This document shows positions 1 to 7,770 of a DNA stretch of 64,000 nucleotides, piece after piece (positions within the stretch are counted from its first letter, which is position 1; each line of letters starts with the position of its first letter). The translations under genes were made by a program, and so were the position numbers. The DNA comes from Cellvibrionaceae bacterium (GTDB lineage Bacteria > Pseudomonadota > Gammaproteobacteria > Pseudomonadales > Cellvibrionaceae). The notes beneath the pieces are model-generated. The model did no database searches and had not been told where the DNA came from. It worked only from the letters and a program-made list of their open reading frames with translations. The stretch spans positions 558,001-622,000 of the forward strand of contig JANPZW010000008.1 in assembly GCA_024707385.1 (NCBI GenBank). The letters are read 5' to 3'.

Positions 1-304
1 TCTTTTTAAGCTCGTAGCAAAAGGCCTTTTGGGGTACGCCTGATGCCAGATATTCAAATATGCAATGGGGCACTCTTGAATCGGATCGTGCTCATCCCGC
101 GGTAAAGGGTGCTGCAATAATAGGAATGCAGAGAATGGAGGGGCATGGTCGATTTCGCCCGAAGGTGAAGGCATTGCGGTACCCGTGGTAGAGCTTGAGT
201 AGGATTGGCGTTAGCCTCATGGAGCAAGAAGCGCGATCAAGGGGTAGGGGCATGCTGGGTAGCGCGGCCGGCATGCCGCGGGCCAAATCGCTGAAGTATG
301 GGCT

Positions 305-335
305 ATTTCACCATTGTAGCATTCTGCTACAATGG
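305..335 (+). promoter_or_regulatory. Palindromic operator overlapping promoter of the antitoxin-toxin operon
   Basis: A perfect 10-bp inverted repeat (CCATTGTAGC at 311-320 and GCTACAATGG at 326-335, 5-base spacer) lies 29 bp upstream of the antitoxin ATG. The right arm contains TACAAT (328-333), a good -10 box, with a weak -35-like TTTCAC near 307-312. An operator overlapping the -10 is the usual arrangement for autoregulated type II toxin-antitoxin operons, so binding by the antitoxin or its complex is the likely function. The palindrome is seen directly; the regulator is inferred. Confidence 0.6.
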
Positions 336-364
336 TTCTTAGGCAACCAAAAGGGTAGTTTGTT

Positions 365-775
365 ATGGCCAAAGCACCTTCCCCAGTCAGACTTGAGAAT
401 AACCTTATGAACGCTGCCTCGGTCGCGGGTTTGACATTGCATCGCAGCGCTGCCGAGCAGATTGAATATTGGGCTGACATAGGACGCAAGGTCGCCAAGA
501 TAATTGACCCCGAAACCCTGTTGGCGGTTCAGGCCGGATTGGCAACCCTTCGCGTAGAGCCTGTTTTGCCCTCGGCAGTGGACCCAGACGCAGTGTTTGC
601 GACCCTTGATCGAAAGCGGCATTCTGGGGCACTCAGTGAGGCGATAGCCATTGGCGCAGTACGTTACCAAGCCTCAATCACGCGGCCCGGGTCGCTGGAG
701 GCGTGTTTCCCCGATGGGCGTATTGAACTGGGTCAGTTTTTCGGTGGGCAGTTTATCCCTGACGCGCCGAAATGA
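365..775 (+). CDS. ParD-like type II antitoxin
   Basis: 136-residue protein. The N-terminal half resembles the ParD-like antitoxin family: a short basic lead, a hydrophobic helix, then a segment containing HRSAAEQIEYWADIGR (about residues 26-41), characteristic of that family. The C-terminal half (about residues 70-136) is less conserved and probably binds the toxin. It should neutralise the downstream kinase and repress the operon through the palindrome at 311-335. The last codons overlap the toxin start (ATGA), indicating translational coupling. No strong Shine-Dalgarno precedes this ATG. Pairing of a ParD-like antitoxin with a zeta-type kinase is known; substrate and specificity are not visible. 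Confidence 0.75.
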   Translation: MAKAPSPVRLENNLMNAASVAGLTLHRSAAEQIEYWADIGRKVAKIIDPETLLAVQAGLATLRVEPVLPSAVDPDAVFATLDRKRHSGALSEAIAIGAVRYQASITRPGSLEACFPDGRIELGQFFGGQFIPDAPK

Positions 776-1338
776 CCTCCAAGCAGCTATGGATGTTGGT
801 GGGCGGGAATGGTGCGGGCAAGAGCACCTTTTACCATCAGGCACTTCAGCCGCTGGGGATGCCATTTATCAACGCAGATTTGATTGCCAAGGAGGTCTTT
901 CCGGACGCGCCTGAAGACCACAGCTATGAAGCTGCCAAGATCGCTGAAAACATGCGTATCGAGCAGCTACGCGCCGGCCAGAGCTTCTGCTTTGAGACTG
1001 TCTTTTCACACCCGTCCAAAATCGACTTTATGGCTCAAGCCAAAGCGCTCGGCTACCAGTTGATCATGGTGGTGATTCACGTTGAGTCTACCGCTCTGAA
1101 TTTCGCGCGGATCAGCCAGCGAGTGGCAGAAGGCGGGCACAATGTCCCTGCCGATAAGGTCGAGACACGCATACTGCGGATGCTGGAACATGTTCGTATT
1201 GCAACGCCGCTCTGTGATCAGGTGCGTGTACTGGACAACTCCCGCTTGGATGATCCGTTCCGACCGGTATTAACCATAAAGGCGGGCGTGAGAACTGCGC
1301 ATATGTCTCCGTTGCCGCGTTGGGCGGCGCAATTCTAA
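772..1338 (+). CDS. Zeta-toxin-family P-loop kinase
   Basis: 188-residue P-loop protein with Walker A GGNGAGKST at about residues 12-20, followed by a segment typical of zeta toxins and their relatives (INADLIAKEVFP, about 33-44) and an FETVFSHPSK motif (about 74-83). Zeta toxins phosphorylate nucleotide-sugar precursors of cell-wall synthesis; several single-domain relatives have unproven substrates. The size fits the short single-domain branch rather than the 280-residue plasmid zeta proteins. The ATG overlaps the antitoxin stop by four bases, so the two genes form one operon. The placement at the edge of an ICE module fits a maintenance (addiction) role, which is inference. Confidence 0.8.
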   Translation: MTSKQLWMLVGGNGAGKSTFYHQALQPLGMPFINADLIAKEVFPDAPEDHSYEAAKIAENMRIEQLRAGQSFCFETVFSHPSKIDFMAQAKALGYQLIMVVIHVESTALNFARISQRVAEGGHNVPADKVETRILRMLEHVRIATPLCDQVRVLDNSRLDDPFRPVLTIKAGVRTAHMSPLPRWAAQF

Positions 1339-1559
1339 TCGAAGTTCAGCGAAATGCATGTCGCGCACGGTTTCTCAAGTCTCAAAATTTTTCGCGGCAT
1401 CGCCGGTAAAAGATCGAAAATTGATAGGTAAATTTTTCCAGTTGAAATACCCCTTTGAACGCGTTAATTTACTTCAAAAGCTGGTAGGTCACTACCACCT
1501 TTAGAAAGCGACACTCTGAACCTGTAATGTCGCGAGGTTTTGCCTGGTTCATTTTTTTC

Positions 1560-1632
1560 TTCTGCCCAACGGGGATACTTCCCCAGCGGGCGTATCTCCT
1601 GGGTTTTTCTTTTCTCTTTTCCAGGAGGCGTT
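1560..1632 (+). promoter_or_regulatory. radC-type structured leader, copy 1
   Basis: The 5' leader of the RadC-like gene folds into nested stems: GCCC (1564-1567) with GGGC (1588-1591) and, inside it, GGGG (1571-1574) with CCCC (1581-1584). Downstream, CTCCTGG (1596-1602) is exactly complementary to CCAGGAG (1621-1627), which contains the ribosome-binding site, across a pyrimidine-rich loop. Similar leaders precede three neighbouring genes. The published radC RNA motif is described upstream of genes for RadC-like proteins, methyltransferases, integrases and SNF2 helicases, which matches this context. Assignment to that motif is from memory and should be confirmed with a covariance model. Confidence 0.65.
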
Positions 1633-2115
1633 ATGCAACTCTCTTCACTTTCTCAACAGTCACAACCTTTCGTTTATCAATCTACTGAAGAAGTCATCGC
1701 CAATGCGATGGCATTTTTGCAGAGTACCCTCGAACGGGAGCACGTATTGACATCGGTGGATGCCGTCAGACAGTTTTTGCGTCTGCGCCTTGGTCGATGT
1801 GAGTGCGAGTATTTCGGTGTCATGTTTCTGGATAATCAGCATCGACTGATCGAATTCACGGAATTATTCCGTGGCACGATTGATGGTGCTTCGGTATATC
1901 CACGCGAAGTCGTGAAAGAAGCTCTGGCGCATAATGCCGCGGCCGTTATTCTGGCTCACAATCATCCTTCAGGTGTTGCTGAGCCTAGTAGTGCTGACCG
2001 GCACATCACAATGCAAATCCGCGACGCGCTGGCGTTGGTTGATATACGCGTGATTGATCATTTTGTTGTAACCGCCGTCGGCAGCGTGTCCTTTGCGGAG
2101 CGCGGCTGGATTTAA
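1633..2115 (+). CDS. radC: RadC-like JAB-domain protein (ICE)
   Basis: 160 residues, starting at the ATG eight bases after AGGAGG; an upstream in-frame ATG at 1540 lies inside the structured leader and is unlikely. The JAB/MPN metal-binding motif HNHPSG is present at about residues 114-119, followed by a conserved Ser-Asp pair (SSADR, about 125-129), so metal ligands look intact. RadC-like proteins are common on mobile elements, where they are often called anti-restriction or DNA-repair proteins although activity is poorly established. It is the first gene of an ICE module with DUF3275, methyltransferase and helicase genes and is preceded by its own leader RNA. Confidence 0.85.
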   Translation: MQLSSLSQQSQPFVYQSTEEVIANAMAFLQSTLEREHVLTSVDAVRQFLRLRLGRCECEYFGVMFLDNQHRLIEFTELFRGTIDGASVYPREVVKEALAHNAAAVILAHNHPSGVAEPSSADRHITMQIRDALALVDIRVIDHFVVTAVGSVSFAERGWI

Positions 2116-2144
2116 TTCAGGCATTTCTTCTTTTATCTTCTCTT

Positions 2145-2214
2145 TCCACCCTTACCGGGAGCTTCTCCCGTGCGGGCGATTGTCTCCTGGTGTTGTCAAT
2201 TTCAGGAGGTCTGC
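2145..2214 (+). promoter_or_regulatory. radC-type structured leader, copy 2
   Basis: Same plan as copy 1. An outer stem CCC (2149-2151) with GGG (2174-2176) encloses CGGGAG (2156-2161) with CTCCCG (2165-2170). CTCCTG (2184-2189) is complementary to CAGGAG (2203-2208), the ribosome-binding site of the DUF3275 gene. The leader occupies nearly the whole gap between the two genes, so it is likely to act on an already initiated polycistronic transcript, controlling translation. The base pairing is visible in the sequence; a regulatory role is inferred. Confidence 0.6.
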
Positions 2215-2835
2215 ATGCCTGTTTGGGTCAGTGGCAATTTATCGGTTCAGCGGATTCATGGCGTCAACGGGGAATTCTCCGTGGGCAAACTGGATTGCGA
2301 GATCGGTGTGCTCAATATCAAAGATCCTTACCTCGATCAGTTCGAGACGGGTGTTTATGCGGGACGGTTTGCGCTGTCCAAAGTCTTTTCTCATGGTTAT
2401 GCCGCGAGGACCGGATGTTTCATTGTCGAAACGCGTGCGCTTATCGATGAGTGCATCATTTATTCCGATGAACCCGATTCCGTCGATGTGAACATCGCGT
2501 TGGAGGAAGTGGATCCATTGGTATCGGATCCGCCGCCGGCGCCAGCTGCACCGCAGCTGCCGAGAGCACCTGCGAAGCAAAAGCAGTCGGCAGTACCCGC
2601 GCCATCCGGCACCGGTATTCCCACGGCCTCGGATCTGTTTGGTCAGTCGGCTGCGGTCGCGCAGGCGGATCCGATGGAGGAGCTCTTCGGCGAACTGTGG
2701 CCCTTGGGCGGCATCGTCAAGCTCGATCCCACGACGATCCGCTCGGATCCCGTCGGGCACCGGGCGCGTGTGCGCTATCTCACGGATCATGGTTATGTGT
2801 TCCGTGCATCCACCCAGTCTTATCACAGGGACTGA
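2215..2835 (+). CDS. DUF3275 family ICE protein
   Basis: 206 residues, ATG five bases after AGGAGG. The N-terminal domain (about 1-95) begins with a beta-rich stretch followed by segments such as GKLDCEIGVLNIKDPYLDQF, typical of DUF3275 proteins of integrative conjugative elements. A Pro/Ala-rich linker (about 103-140) leads to a C-terminal segment (about 155-206) around PMEELFGELWPLGGIVKLD that is also typical. Biochemical function is unknown. Neighbours are RadC-like protein upstream and DUF6094 methyltransferase downstream, each with its own leader, as in Pseudomonas and Xanthomonas ICEs. Confidence 0.8.
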   Translation: MPVWVSGNLSVQRIHGVNGEFSVGKLDCEIGVLNIKDPYLDQFETGVYAGRFALSKVFSHGYAARTGCFIVETRALIDECIIYSDEPDSVDVNIALEEVDPLVSDPPPAPAAPQLPRAPAKQKQSAVPAPSGTGIPTASDLFGQSAAVAQADPMEELFGELWPLGGIVKLDPTTIRSDPVGHRARVRYLTDHGYVFRASTQSYHRD

Positions 2836-2844
2836 TTTTCAATC

Positions 2845-2919
2845 ATGCCTCTGGCGGATGACCACCGCCAGGTGGTTTTTCCGTTTGGAGGTTTTTCATC
2901 TTCAAAACAGGAGAATCAC
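2845..2919 (+). promoter_or_regulatory. Structured leader upstream of methyltransferase gene (radC-type, divergent)
   Basis: The gap before the DUF6094 gene contains a strong hairpin, CTGGCGG (2851-2857) with CCGCCAG (2865-2871), followed by GTTTT (2891-2895) complementary to AAAAC (2904-2908) just before the ribosome-binding site ACAGGAG. The architecture of an upstream stem and a second weaker stem near the ribosome-binding site parallels the other three leaders, but the primary sequence is more divergent, and direct sequestration of the Shine-Dalgarno is less obvious. It is included as a probable member of the same family. Confidence 0.45.
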
Positions 2920-4067
2920 ATGGCATTAATGTTTTCCCGGATTGCCCGGAATTTTATCAAAAATGGGTATTTCCCCACCGATGAGGTGACGCTGGCACGT
3001 GTGTTGTCAGCGCTATCCTGCACGGAGAATCACTCGATGCGGATCCTCGATCCGTGTTGTGGTGAAGGCTCCGCGCTCGCGGAAGTGGGACACCACCTGT
3101 CAACGCTCGGCGGCGACGTCGAGTCGTTTGGTATCGAGTACGACGAGGAGCGGGCGTGGCACGCCAAGCAATTATTGAATCGGTGCATTCATGCCGATCT
3201 CAATGATTGTGTGGTCAGTCCGCGTTCATTTTCACTGCTGTGGCTCAATCCACCTTATGGCGACCTGATCGGTGATTCGGAGCGTGCTTCCGGATCCCGG
3301 ACAGGCGGACGCAAACGGTTGGAAAAGGAATTCTGCAAGCGGTGTTTTCCGATGCTGCAATCGGGTGGCGTTCTCGTCCTGATCGTGCCTTACACGGTGC
3401 TGGATAAAGAACTCTCATGTCTCATCTCGCGGTATTTCCGCGATGTGTCCATCTATGCCGCGCCGGAGCAGCAATTCCGTCAGGCCGTCATCTTCGGCGT
3501 TCGCAGGCCTCGGGTTGCGGATCCGGATCTGAGGGTTGTGCAGACGCTCATGAAAGCGCAGGAAAACCGCTACCCATTACCTTCGGGTGAATGGGCGGAG
3601 GGATTTACGACGCATTGTGTGCTGCCCGAGAGTTTTCCTGGAGCCCTGTATGACGTGCCACCGGCGGAGGGGAGGGATGTGAATTTCCATTCCGTCACGC
3701 TGATCCCCGACAGCTGCAGGTCGAAATCGAGGCCATGCCCCTGTTGTGGAACCGGTTCTCGATGCTGTTTCAGGTCGGCCAGGCGTCAAAGCGGCCGCCG
3801 CTGCGGAAACTGTCCAGCTGGCATTTGGCATTGATGCTTGCCGCCGGCCAGGTCTCAGGTGTGATCGCGAGTCAGACTGGCAGGACGCTGTTGGTGAAGG
3901 GGGACACCCACAAAGCCAAGAACGTGCGTCAGGAAATGGAAATCAACGAAGACACGGGTGCGGTGAGTGAAACCCGGATTGCGACGGATCGATTTGTCGC
4001 CTTGATCCGGGCCATCGATTTCACACCGGACAGCCCGACCTTCGGGCGCGTCATCCACATTGAGTGA
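2920..4067 (+). pseudogene. DUF6094-type DNA methyltransferase, apparent frameshift
   Basis: Start is the ATG after ACAGGAGAATCAC. The first frame (to about 3710) carries SAM-binding motif I, DPCCGEGSAL (about residues 44-53), and the amino-methyltransferase catalytic motif NPPYGD (about 111-116), so it should bind SAM and methylate adenine or cytosine amino groups in DNA. After about 3706 this frame loses similarity and becomes Arg/Cys-rich until a stop at 3834, while another frame takes over (LQVEIEAMP onward) and ends properly at 4067. One missing base, for example in CCCC near 3706-3709, would rejoin them into about 382 residues. There is no slippery heptamer, so a programmed shift is unlikely; given many similar indels here, sequencing error is plausible. 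Sits in the ICE module after the DUF3275 gene. Confidence 0.75.
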
Positions 4068-4076
4068 GGAGGCCGT

Positions 4077-4655
4077 ATGTTGACGTTGGATTGTATGGAC
4101 CAGGTGTATTGCGACGGGCTGCTGACGGACGATGCCGGCAGCTTGCTGTTCATGTCCGTCTGGGGCCGCGATACCGCGATCTCGCAATTCCTCGCACGCC
4201 TGACGCTGCCGGACCATCCCGATGGGATTGGCCGCTTTATCGCGACGGGGGACGGTGAGCGTATATCGGTTTCGATACCCAATGCGAAGCTTCTGGATAA
4301 GGAGCAGGGCAGGGCGTCGAGAAGCCTGTTCGGCGATCTGGTCCAGTTGTTCGTATTTGCCGAAAGCCTGCGCGCTCCTGATCGGGAGAATCGCGCAGCC
4401 TGGGTGGTTTACAGGGACGGTGAGAGTGCGGTGGATATATGGCCGCTCATGATCGAGACCTGTCATGTGCCGTTGCTTCCGCAATGGCGTGATGTCCTCG
4501 TTCCGGAGTTTCAGGCGCGAGGTTGGATTACCCAGCTGACGGGTTATCGGATGGGCGCCATTGGCGTCCAGCTCGGTGATCCGGAACTGGAATCCTGTAT
4601 TGAACACCTGGTGCAAGCCGGTGCCCTGCGATTGTCTGCGGAGGCTTCGGTTTAA
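4077..4655 (+). CDS. ICE-module protein of unknown function
   Basis: 192 residues, ATG preceded by GAGGAGGCCGT and only nine bases after the methyltransferase stop, so it is probably translationally linked to it and has no leader of its own. The protein is soluble, without signal peptide or membrane segments, with mixed alpha/beta character and no motif I recognise. Its conserved position between the methyltransferase and the SNF2-like helicase suggests an ICE accessory function in DNA modification or processing, but that rests on context only. Confidence 0.7.
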   Translation: MLTLDCMDQVYCDGLLTDDAGSLLFMSVWGRDTAISQFLARLTLPDHPDGIGRFIATGDGERISVSIPNAKLLDKEQGRASRSLFGDLVQLFVFAESLRAPDRENRAAWVVYRDGESAVDIWPLMIETCHVPLLPQWRDVLVPEFQARGWITQLTGYRMGAIGVQLGDPELESCIEHLVQAGALRLSAEASV

Positions 4656-4680
4656 CAGGGATTTTTATTCCTATTTCAAT

Positions 4681-4755
4681 CACGCCCCAGCGGGATTTTC
4701 TCCCGTCGGGGTGGAAATTCCTCTGGTTTTTTCCTTTTTTCCTGGAGGAGTTTTT
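4681..4755 (+). promoter_or_regulatory. radC-type structured leader, copy 4
   Basis: Clear copy of the leader before the helicase gene. An outer stem CCCC (4685-4688) with GGGG (4708-4711) encloses CGGGA (4691-4695) with TCCCG (4701-4705). Further on, CCTCTGG (4720-4726) can pair with CTGGAGG (4742-4748), the ribosome-binding site, using two G-U pairs, across a loop of mostly T and C. It fills most of the gap after the 4077-4655 gene. Presence before an SNF2-type helicase is one of the reported contexts of the radC RNA motif. Confidence 0.65.
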
Positions 4756-7101
4756 ATGAATCAAGCAGTGAATACCACCTCGGTTTTTGAGGGTGAGCTC
4801 GATCAGTCCGACGTCGACACTTTGTTGTTGGAGACGGAACCGGATACTGGCGTACCAAAGATGTCACTGCATGAGTTCATTGGTGAATTCGGGCAGGGGC
4901 TGCTGGAGGCTGTTGAGCGGGAATGTCCCCCGGTGTATCGGGGAGACAGGCCTGTCCGGCGTGATGCCGTACTGGATCAGTTGAAACGGAAGCCTTTTGA
5001 CGCGCAGCGCGAAGTGGTCCACGCGGCCACCACGTTGCTCGCCGACCGGGATGAGCCGGCCTGCATCCTCAACTGCGATATGGGGACCGGCAAGACGATG
5101 ATCTCCATCTGTATCGCCTCTGTGCTGTATCAGGAGGGATACCGGCGGATGCTGGTCCTGTCGCCGCCGCACCTGGTGTACAAGTGGCGCCGGGAGATTC
5201 TGGACACCGTGCCGGGTGCGACGGTCTGGGTTCTCAACGGGCCGGACACACTCGCGAAGCTCCTGATGTTGCGCGAGGTTCTGGGTGTGGTCCCGAAAGG
5301 TCCGGAGTTTTTCATCCTGGGCCGGGTGCGCATGCGGATGGGGTTCCATTGGCGGCCGGCGTTTGTCGTCCGGAAGCAGTTGGAAGAGCCGTTCGAAGGC
5401 GCACGGGACAAGGGCATCCCCTGCAACGTGCGAGAGGTGGCCTGCTGTCCTGACTGCCTCACGCCCGTGGTGGTGGATGAAACAGGCCTGGCAGCCTCTC
5501 CAGCGTCCGTGGAAGCCATGGATAGGCGGATGGTGTGCCCGGCATGCAAAGGCCAACTGTGGACGCTCCAGAGACCCAAAGCGCGCAAGTCGCGTCGGGA
5601 CCTGGTGCTCGACACAGTCCGGCAGTTGCCGACCGTTGGTCCCAAGACGGCCAATCGGCTCATGGATGTGTTCGGAGAGGAGCTGCTCGGCGATATGCTG
5701 GCCGACAACGTCTATGCGTTTATCAACCTGATGGACGACCAGGGCAACCTGGTGTTTTCCGACCGTCAGGCCAGGCGCATGGAAAAGGCGTTGGGCAATA
5801 TGGAGCTGAGTTTCGGTGACGGTCACTACCAGGCCACGGAGTTTGTGAAGAGATATCTACCGGATCGGACATTCGATCTTCTCGTCATCGATGAGGGGCA
5901 CGAATACAAGTCGCTGGACTCCGCCCAAGGCATTGCCATGGGTGTGTTGGCGACCAAGGTCCGCAAGACCCTGCTTCTGACCGGAACGCTGATGGCGGGC
6001 TACGCAGATGATCTGTTTTATCTGCTGTGGCGGATCATGACGCGGAACATGCTTGAGGATGGCTACCGGTATAACAACCGCGGCACCCTGGGCACGGCCT
6101 CCACCGCCTGGATGCGGGAACACGGTGTTCTGAAGGATGTGGTCAAGGTCACGGAAGGCGGTGATCACCGCACGGCCAGAGGCAAGCGGGTATCTGTCCG
6201 GACGGTCAAGGCCCCAGGGTTTGGACCGAAAGGCATTGCCCGCTATGTGCTGCCGTATACGTGCTTCCTGAAGCTGAAGGATATTGGGCAGGACGTCCTG
6301 CCACCTTATGAAGAGGTTTTTCGGGAGGTGGCCATGACACCGGAGATGGACGCCGTGTATGGCAATATGAGCCGTACCCTCAGTGACCATTTAAAAAAGG
6401 CGCTGCGGTGTGGGGATTATACTCTGATGGGTGTGGTGTTGAATGCGATGCTCGCCTGGCCGGAATGCTGTTTCCGCCCGGAGAATATCACGCACCCGCG
6501 TGATCGCCGGAATACGCTGCATTTCAACGCGGCGCTGTTTGCCGAGGATCAGCCGACACCCAAGGAGCAGGCGTTGATCGACCTGTGCCGGGAAGAGCGC
6601 AGCCAGGGCCGGCGGGTGCTCGTGTATACGGTCTACACGGGAACGCGGGACACCTCGCAGAGGCTGAAGGCATTGCTCACCCGGGAAGGATTCAAGGTGG
6701 CGGTGCTGAAGGCCACGGTGGCCACGGAGAAGCGGGAAGACTGGATCATTGATCAGGTGGAGCGGGGATGCGATGTGCTCATCACCAATCCTGAACTGGT
6801 CAAGACCGGGCTGGACCTGCTGGATTTTCCGACCATCGCGTTTTTGCAGACCGGCTATAACGTCTATACGTTGCAGCAAGCGGCAAAACGCTCCTGGCGA
6901 ATCGGGCAGAAGGAAGCGGTCCGGGTGATCTTTCTGGGGTACATCGGCACGGCGCAGATTCAGTGTCTCCGGCTTATGGCCAAGAAAATTGCGGTCAGTC
7001 AAAGCACTTCAGGCGATATGCCGGAATCGGGGCTGGAAATCCTCAATCAGGAAGACGATAGCATTGAGATGGCATTAGCAAGGCAGCTCATACAATCTTA
7101 A
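4756..7101 (+). CDS. SNF2-like superfamily 2 helicase (ICE)
   Basis: 781 residues from the ATG after CCTGGAGGAG; a longer in-frame start at 4561 overlaps the previous gene and the leader and is rejected. Helicase motif I is CDMGTGKTM (about 109-117), motif II is IDEGHEYK (about 377-384, a DEGH variant), and the C-terminal helicase domain has TNPELVKTGLDL (about 676-687) and SWRIGQ (about 713-718), the SNF2-type motif VI. An insertion between lobes holds two CxxC pairs (about 229-265, CPDC and CPAC), a likely zinc ribbon, next to a helix-hairpin-helix-like segment (PTVGPKTANRL). It probably translocates on DNA during ICE processing or restriction evasion. Last gene of the module; followed by a terminator. 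Confidence 0.85.
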   Translation: MNQAVNTTSVFEGELDQSDVDTLLLETEPDTGVPKMSLHEFIGEFGQGLLEAVERECPPVYRGDRPVRRDAVLDQLKRKPFDAQREVVHAATTLLADRDEPACILNCDMGTGKTMISICIASVLYQEGYRRMLVLSPPHLVYKWRREILDTVPGATVWVLNGPDTLAKLLMLREVLGVVPKGPEFFILGRVRMRMGFHWRPAFVVRKQLEEPFEGARDKGIPCNVREVACCPDCLTPVVVDETGLAASPASVEAMDRRMVCPACKGQLWTLQRPKARKSRRDLVLDTVRQLPTVGPKTANRLMDVFGEELLGDMLADNVYAFINLMDDQGNLVFSDRQARRMEKALGNMELSFGDGHYQATEFVKRYLPDRTFDLLVIDEGHEYKSLDSAQGIAMGVLATKVRKTLLLTGTLMAGYADDLFYLLWRIMTRNMLEDGYRYNNRGTLGTASTAWMREHGVLKDVVKVTEGGDHRTARGKRVSVRTVKAPGFGPKGIARYVLPYTCFLKLKDIGQDVLPPYEEVFREVAMTPEMDAVYGNMSRTLSDHLKKALRCGDYTLMGVVLNAMLAWPECCFRPENITHPRDRRNTLHFNAALFAEDQPTPKEQALIDLCREERSQGRRVLVYTVYTGTRDTSQRLKALLTREGFKVAVLKATVATEKREDWIIDQVERGCDVLITNPELVKTGLDLLDFPTIAFLQTGYNVYTLQQAAKRSWRIGQKEAVRVIFLGYIGTAQIQCLRLMAKKIAVSQSTSGDMPESGLEILNQEDDSIEMALARQLIQS

Positions 7102-7109
7102 CGAATCAG

Positions 7110-7136
7110 CCCGCAGGAATTCTTCTGCGGGTTTTT
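7110..7136 (+). terminator. Rho-independent terminator after helicase gene
   Basis: CCCGCAG (7110-7116) and CTGCGGG (7125-7131) form a 7-bp GC-rich stem with an 8-base loop, followed directly by TTTTT. It lies eight bases beyond the helicase stop codon and ends the ICE transcript before the convergent toxin/immunity cluster. Confidence 0.9.
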
Positions 7137-7240
7137 CTCTTCCAGCTATACAAGTTTCTATTTGGATTCAAATTCGTGTAAAACGTCTATTGATCGGCAT
7201 CCGCCCAAAACTCGCACAATCTGAAAACTCACGCGTCGTG

Positions 7241-7720
7241 TTATTGATAACTTTCAAGTCTCCTCCGAAGAATGTCCGTCAGAGCCTGTTCAAGCGCATC
7301 AAACTGAGGTTCGAATTTCCCGGAAAATGGATCAAAAGAATATATCCGACCATCGTTGTGATCTATCAAGATATACCACTCTTCATCGCGATTCACCAAT
7401 ACCGTTTTTTTGCCAAGATCGGTCTCGCTATTATATTCAGCGAAAATTTGGGCCTGCACTACGACGTTTTCACCTCCGCGCCGAGAAACGTCAAGTGCTG
7501 TTCGTTCCAAGCCGCAAATCTGCGTAGCACCAATCACAATATTTCCATATTGAGATAAAAAGACCCGGAAGTCGTCTATGAATGGAAAACCCAGTTCAAG
7601 TTCGGCACTGTCAATGTCAGCTAGATCGACCGGTCCGCCGACAATTGTATCAATCGCCTGTATATTTTTTAGTTCACTTAGCAGAATATCGATTTTGGAA
7701 GTGTCCACCAGTTTACTCAT
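7241..7720 (-). CDS. SUKH (SMI1/KNR4) family immunity protein
   Basis: 159 residues from the ATG at 7720; the reading frame extends 30 codons upstream through the inter-gene hairpin but that part looks non-coding. The body fits the SUKH superfamily: an N-terminal helix, ELGFPFIDDFRVFLSQYGN (about 45-63, the typical segment for SMI1/KNR4 proteins), a central beta sheet, and an ILIDHNDGRIYSFDP segment near the end. Cytosolic, with no signal peptide. SUKH proteins commonly neutralise nuclease toxins of polymorphic toxin systems, including LHH/HNH nucleases such as the one encoded just upstream in the same transcript. I infer it protects against that nuclease. It is last in a five-gene minus-strand cluster. 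Confidence 0.8.
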   Translation of the reverse strand: MSKLVDTSKIDILLSELKNIQAIDTIVGGPVDLADIDSAELELGFPFIDDFRVFLSQYGNIVIGATQICGLERTALDVSRRGGENVVVQAQIFAEYNSETDLGKKTVLVNRDEEWYILIDHNDGRIYSFDPFSGKFEPQFDALEQALTDILRRRLESYQ

Positions 7721-7742
7721 ATAGCTAGTTAATTTTGAGACG

Positions 7743-7762
7743 CAGCCCCCGGACGGGGGCTG
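7743..7762 (-). repeat. Perfect hairpin between toxin and immunity genes
   Basis: CAGCCCCCG (7743-7751) and CGGGGGCTG (7754-7762) are exactly complementary over nine base pairs with a two-base centre, in the 50-bp gap between the LHH nuclease stop and the SUKH start. On the transcribed strand it is not followed by a T run, so it is not a standard terminator. It could stabilise the upstream message, mark a processing site or set the ratio of toxin to immunity mRNA; these are inferences. Confidence 0.6.
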
Positions 7763-7770
7763 GGAGTCAT

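Noticed and set aside
195..410. 71-codon plus-strand frame upstream of the antitoxin.
   Set aside because: Overlaps the operator/promoter and the antitoxin start; no ribosome-binding site or family.
3700..3735. Programmed frameshift in the DUF6094 methyltransferase.
   Set aside because: No slippery heptamer or downstream structure; the pattern equals the other single-base indels in the window.
7743..7762. Rho-independent terminator between toxin and immunity genes.
   Set aside because: No T run follows on the transcribed strand; listed only as a hairpin.
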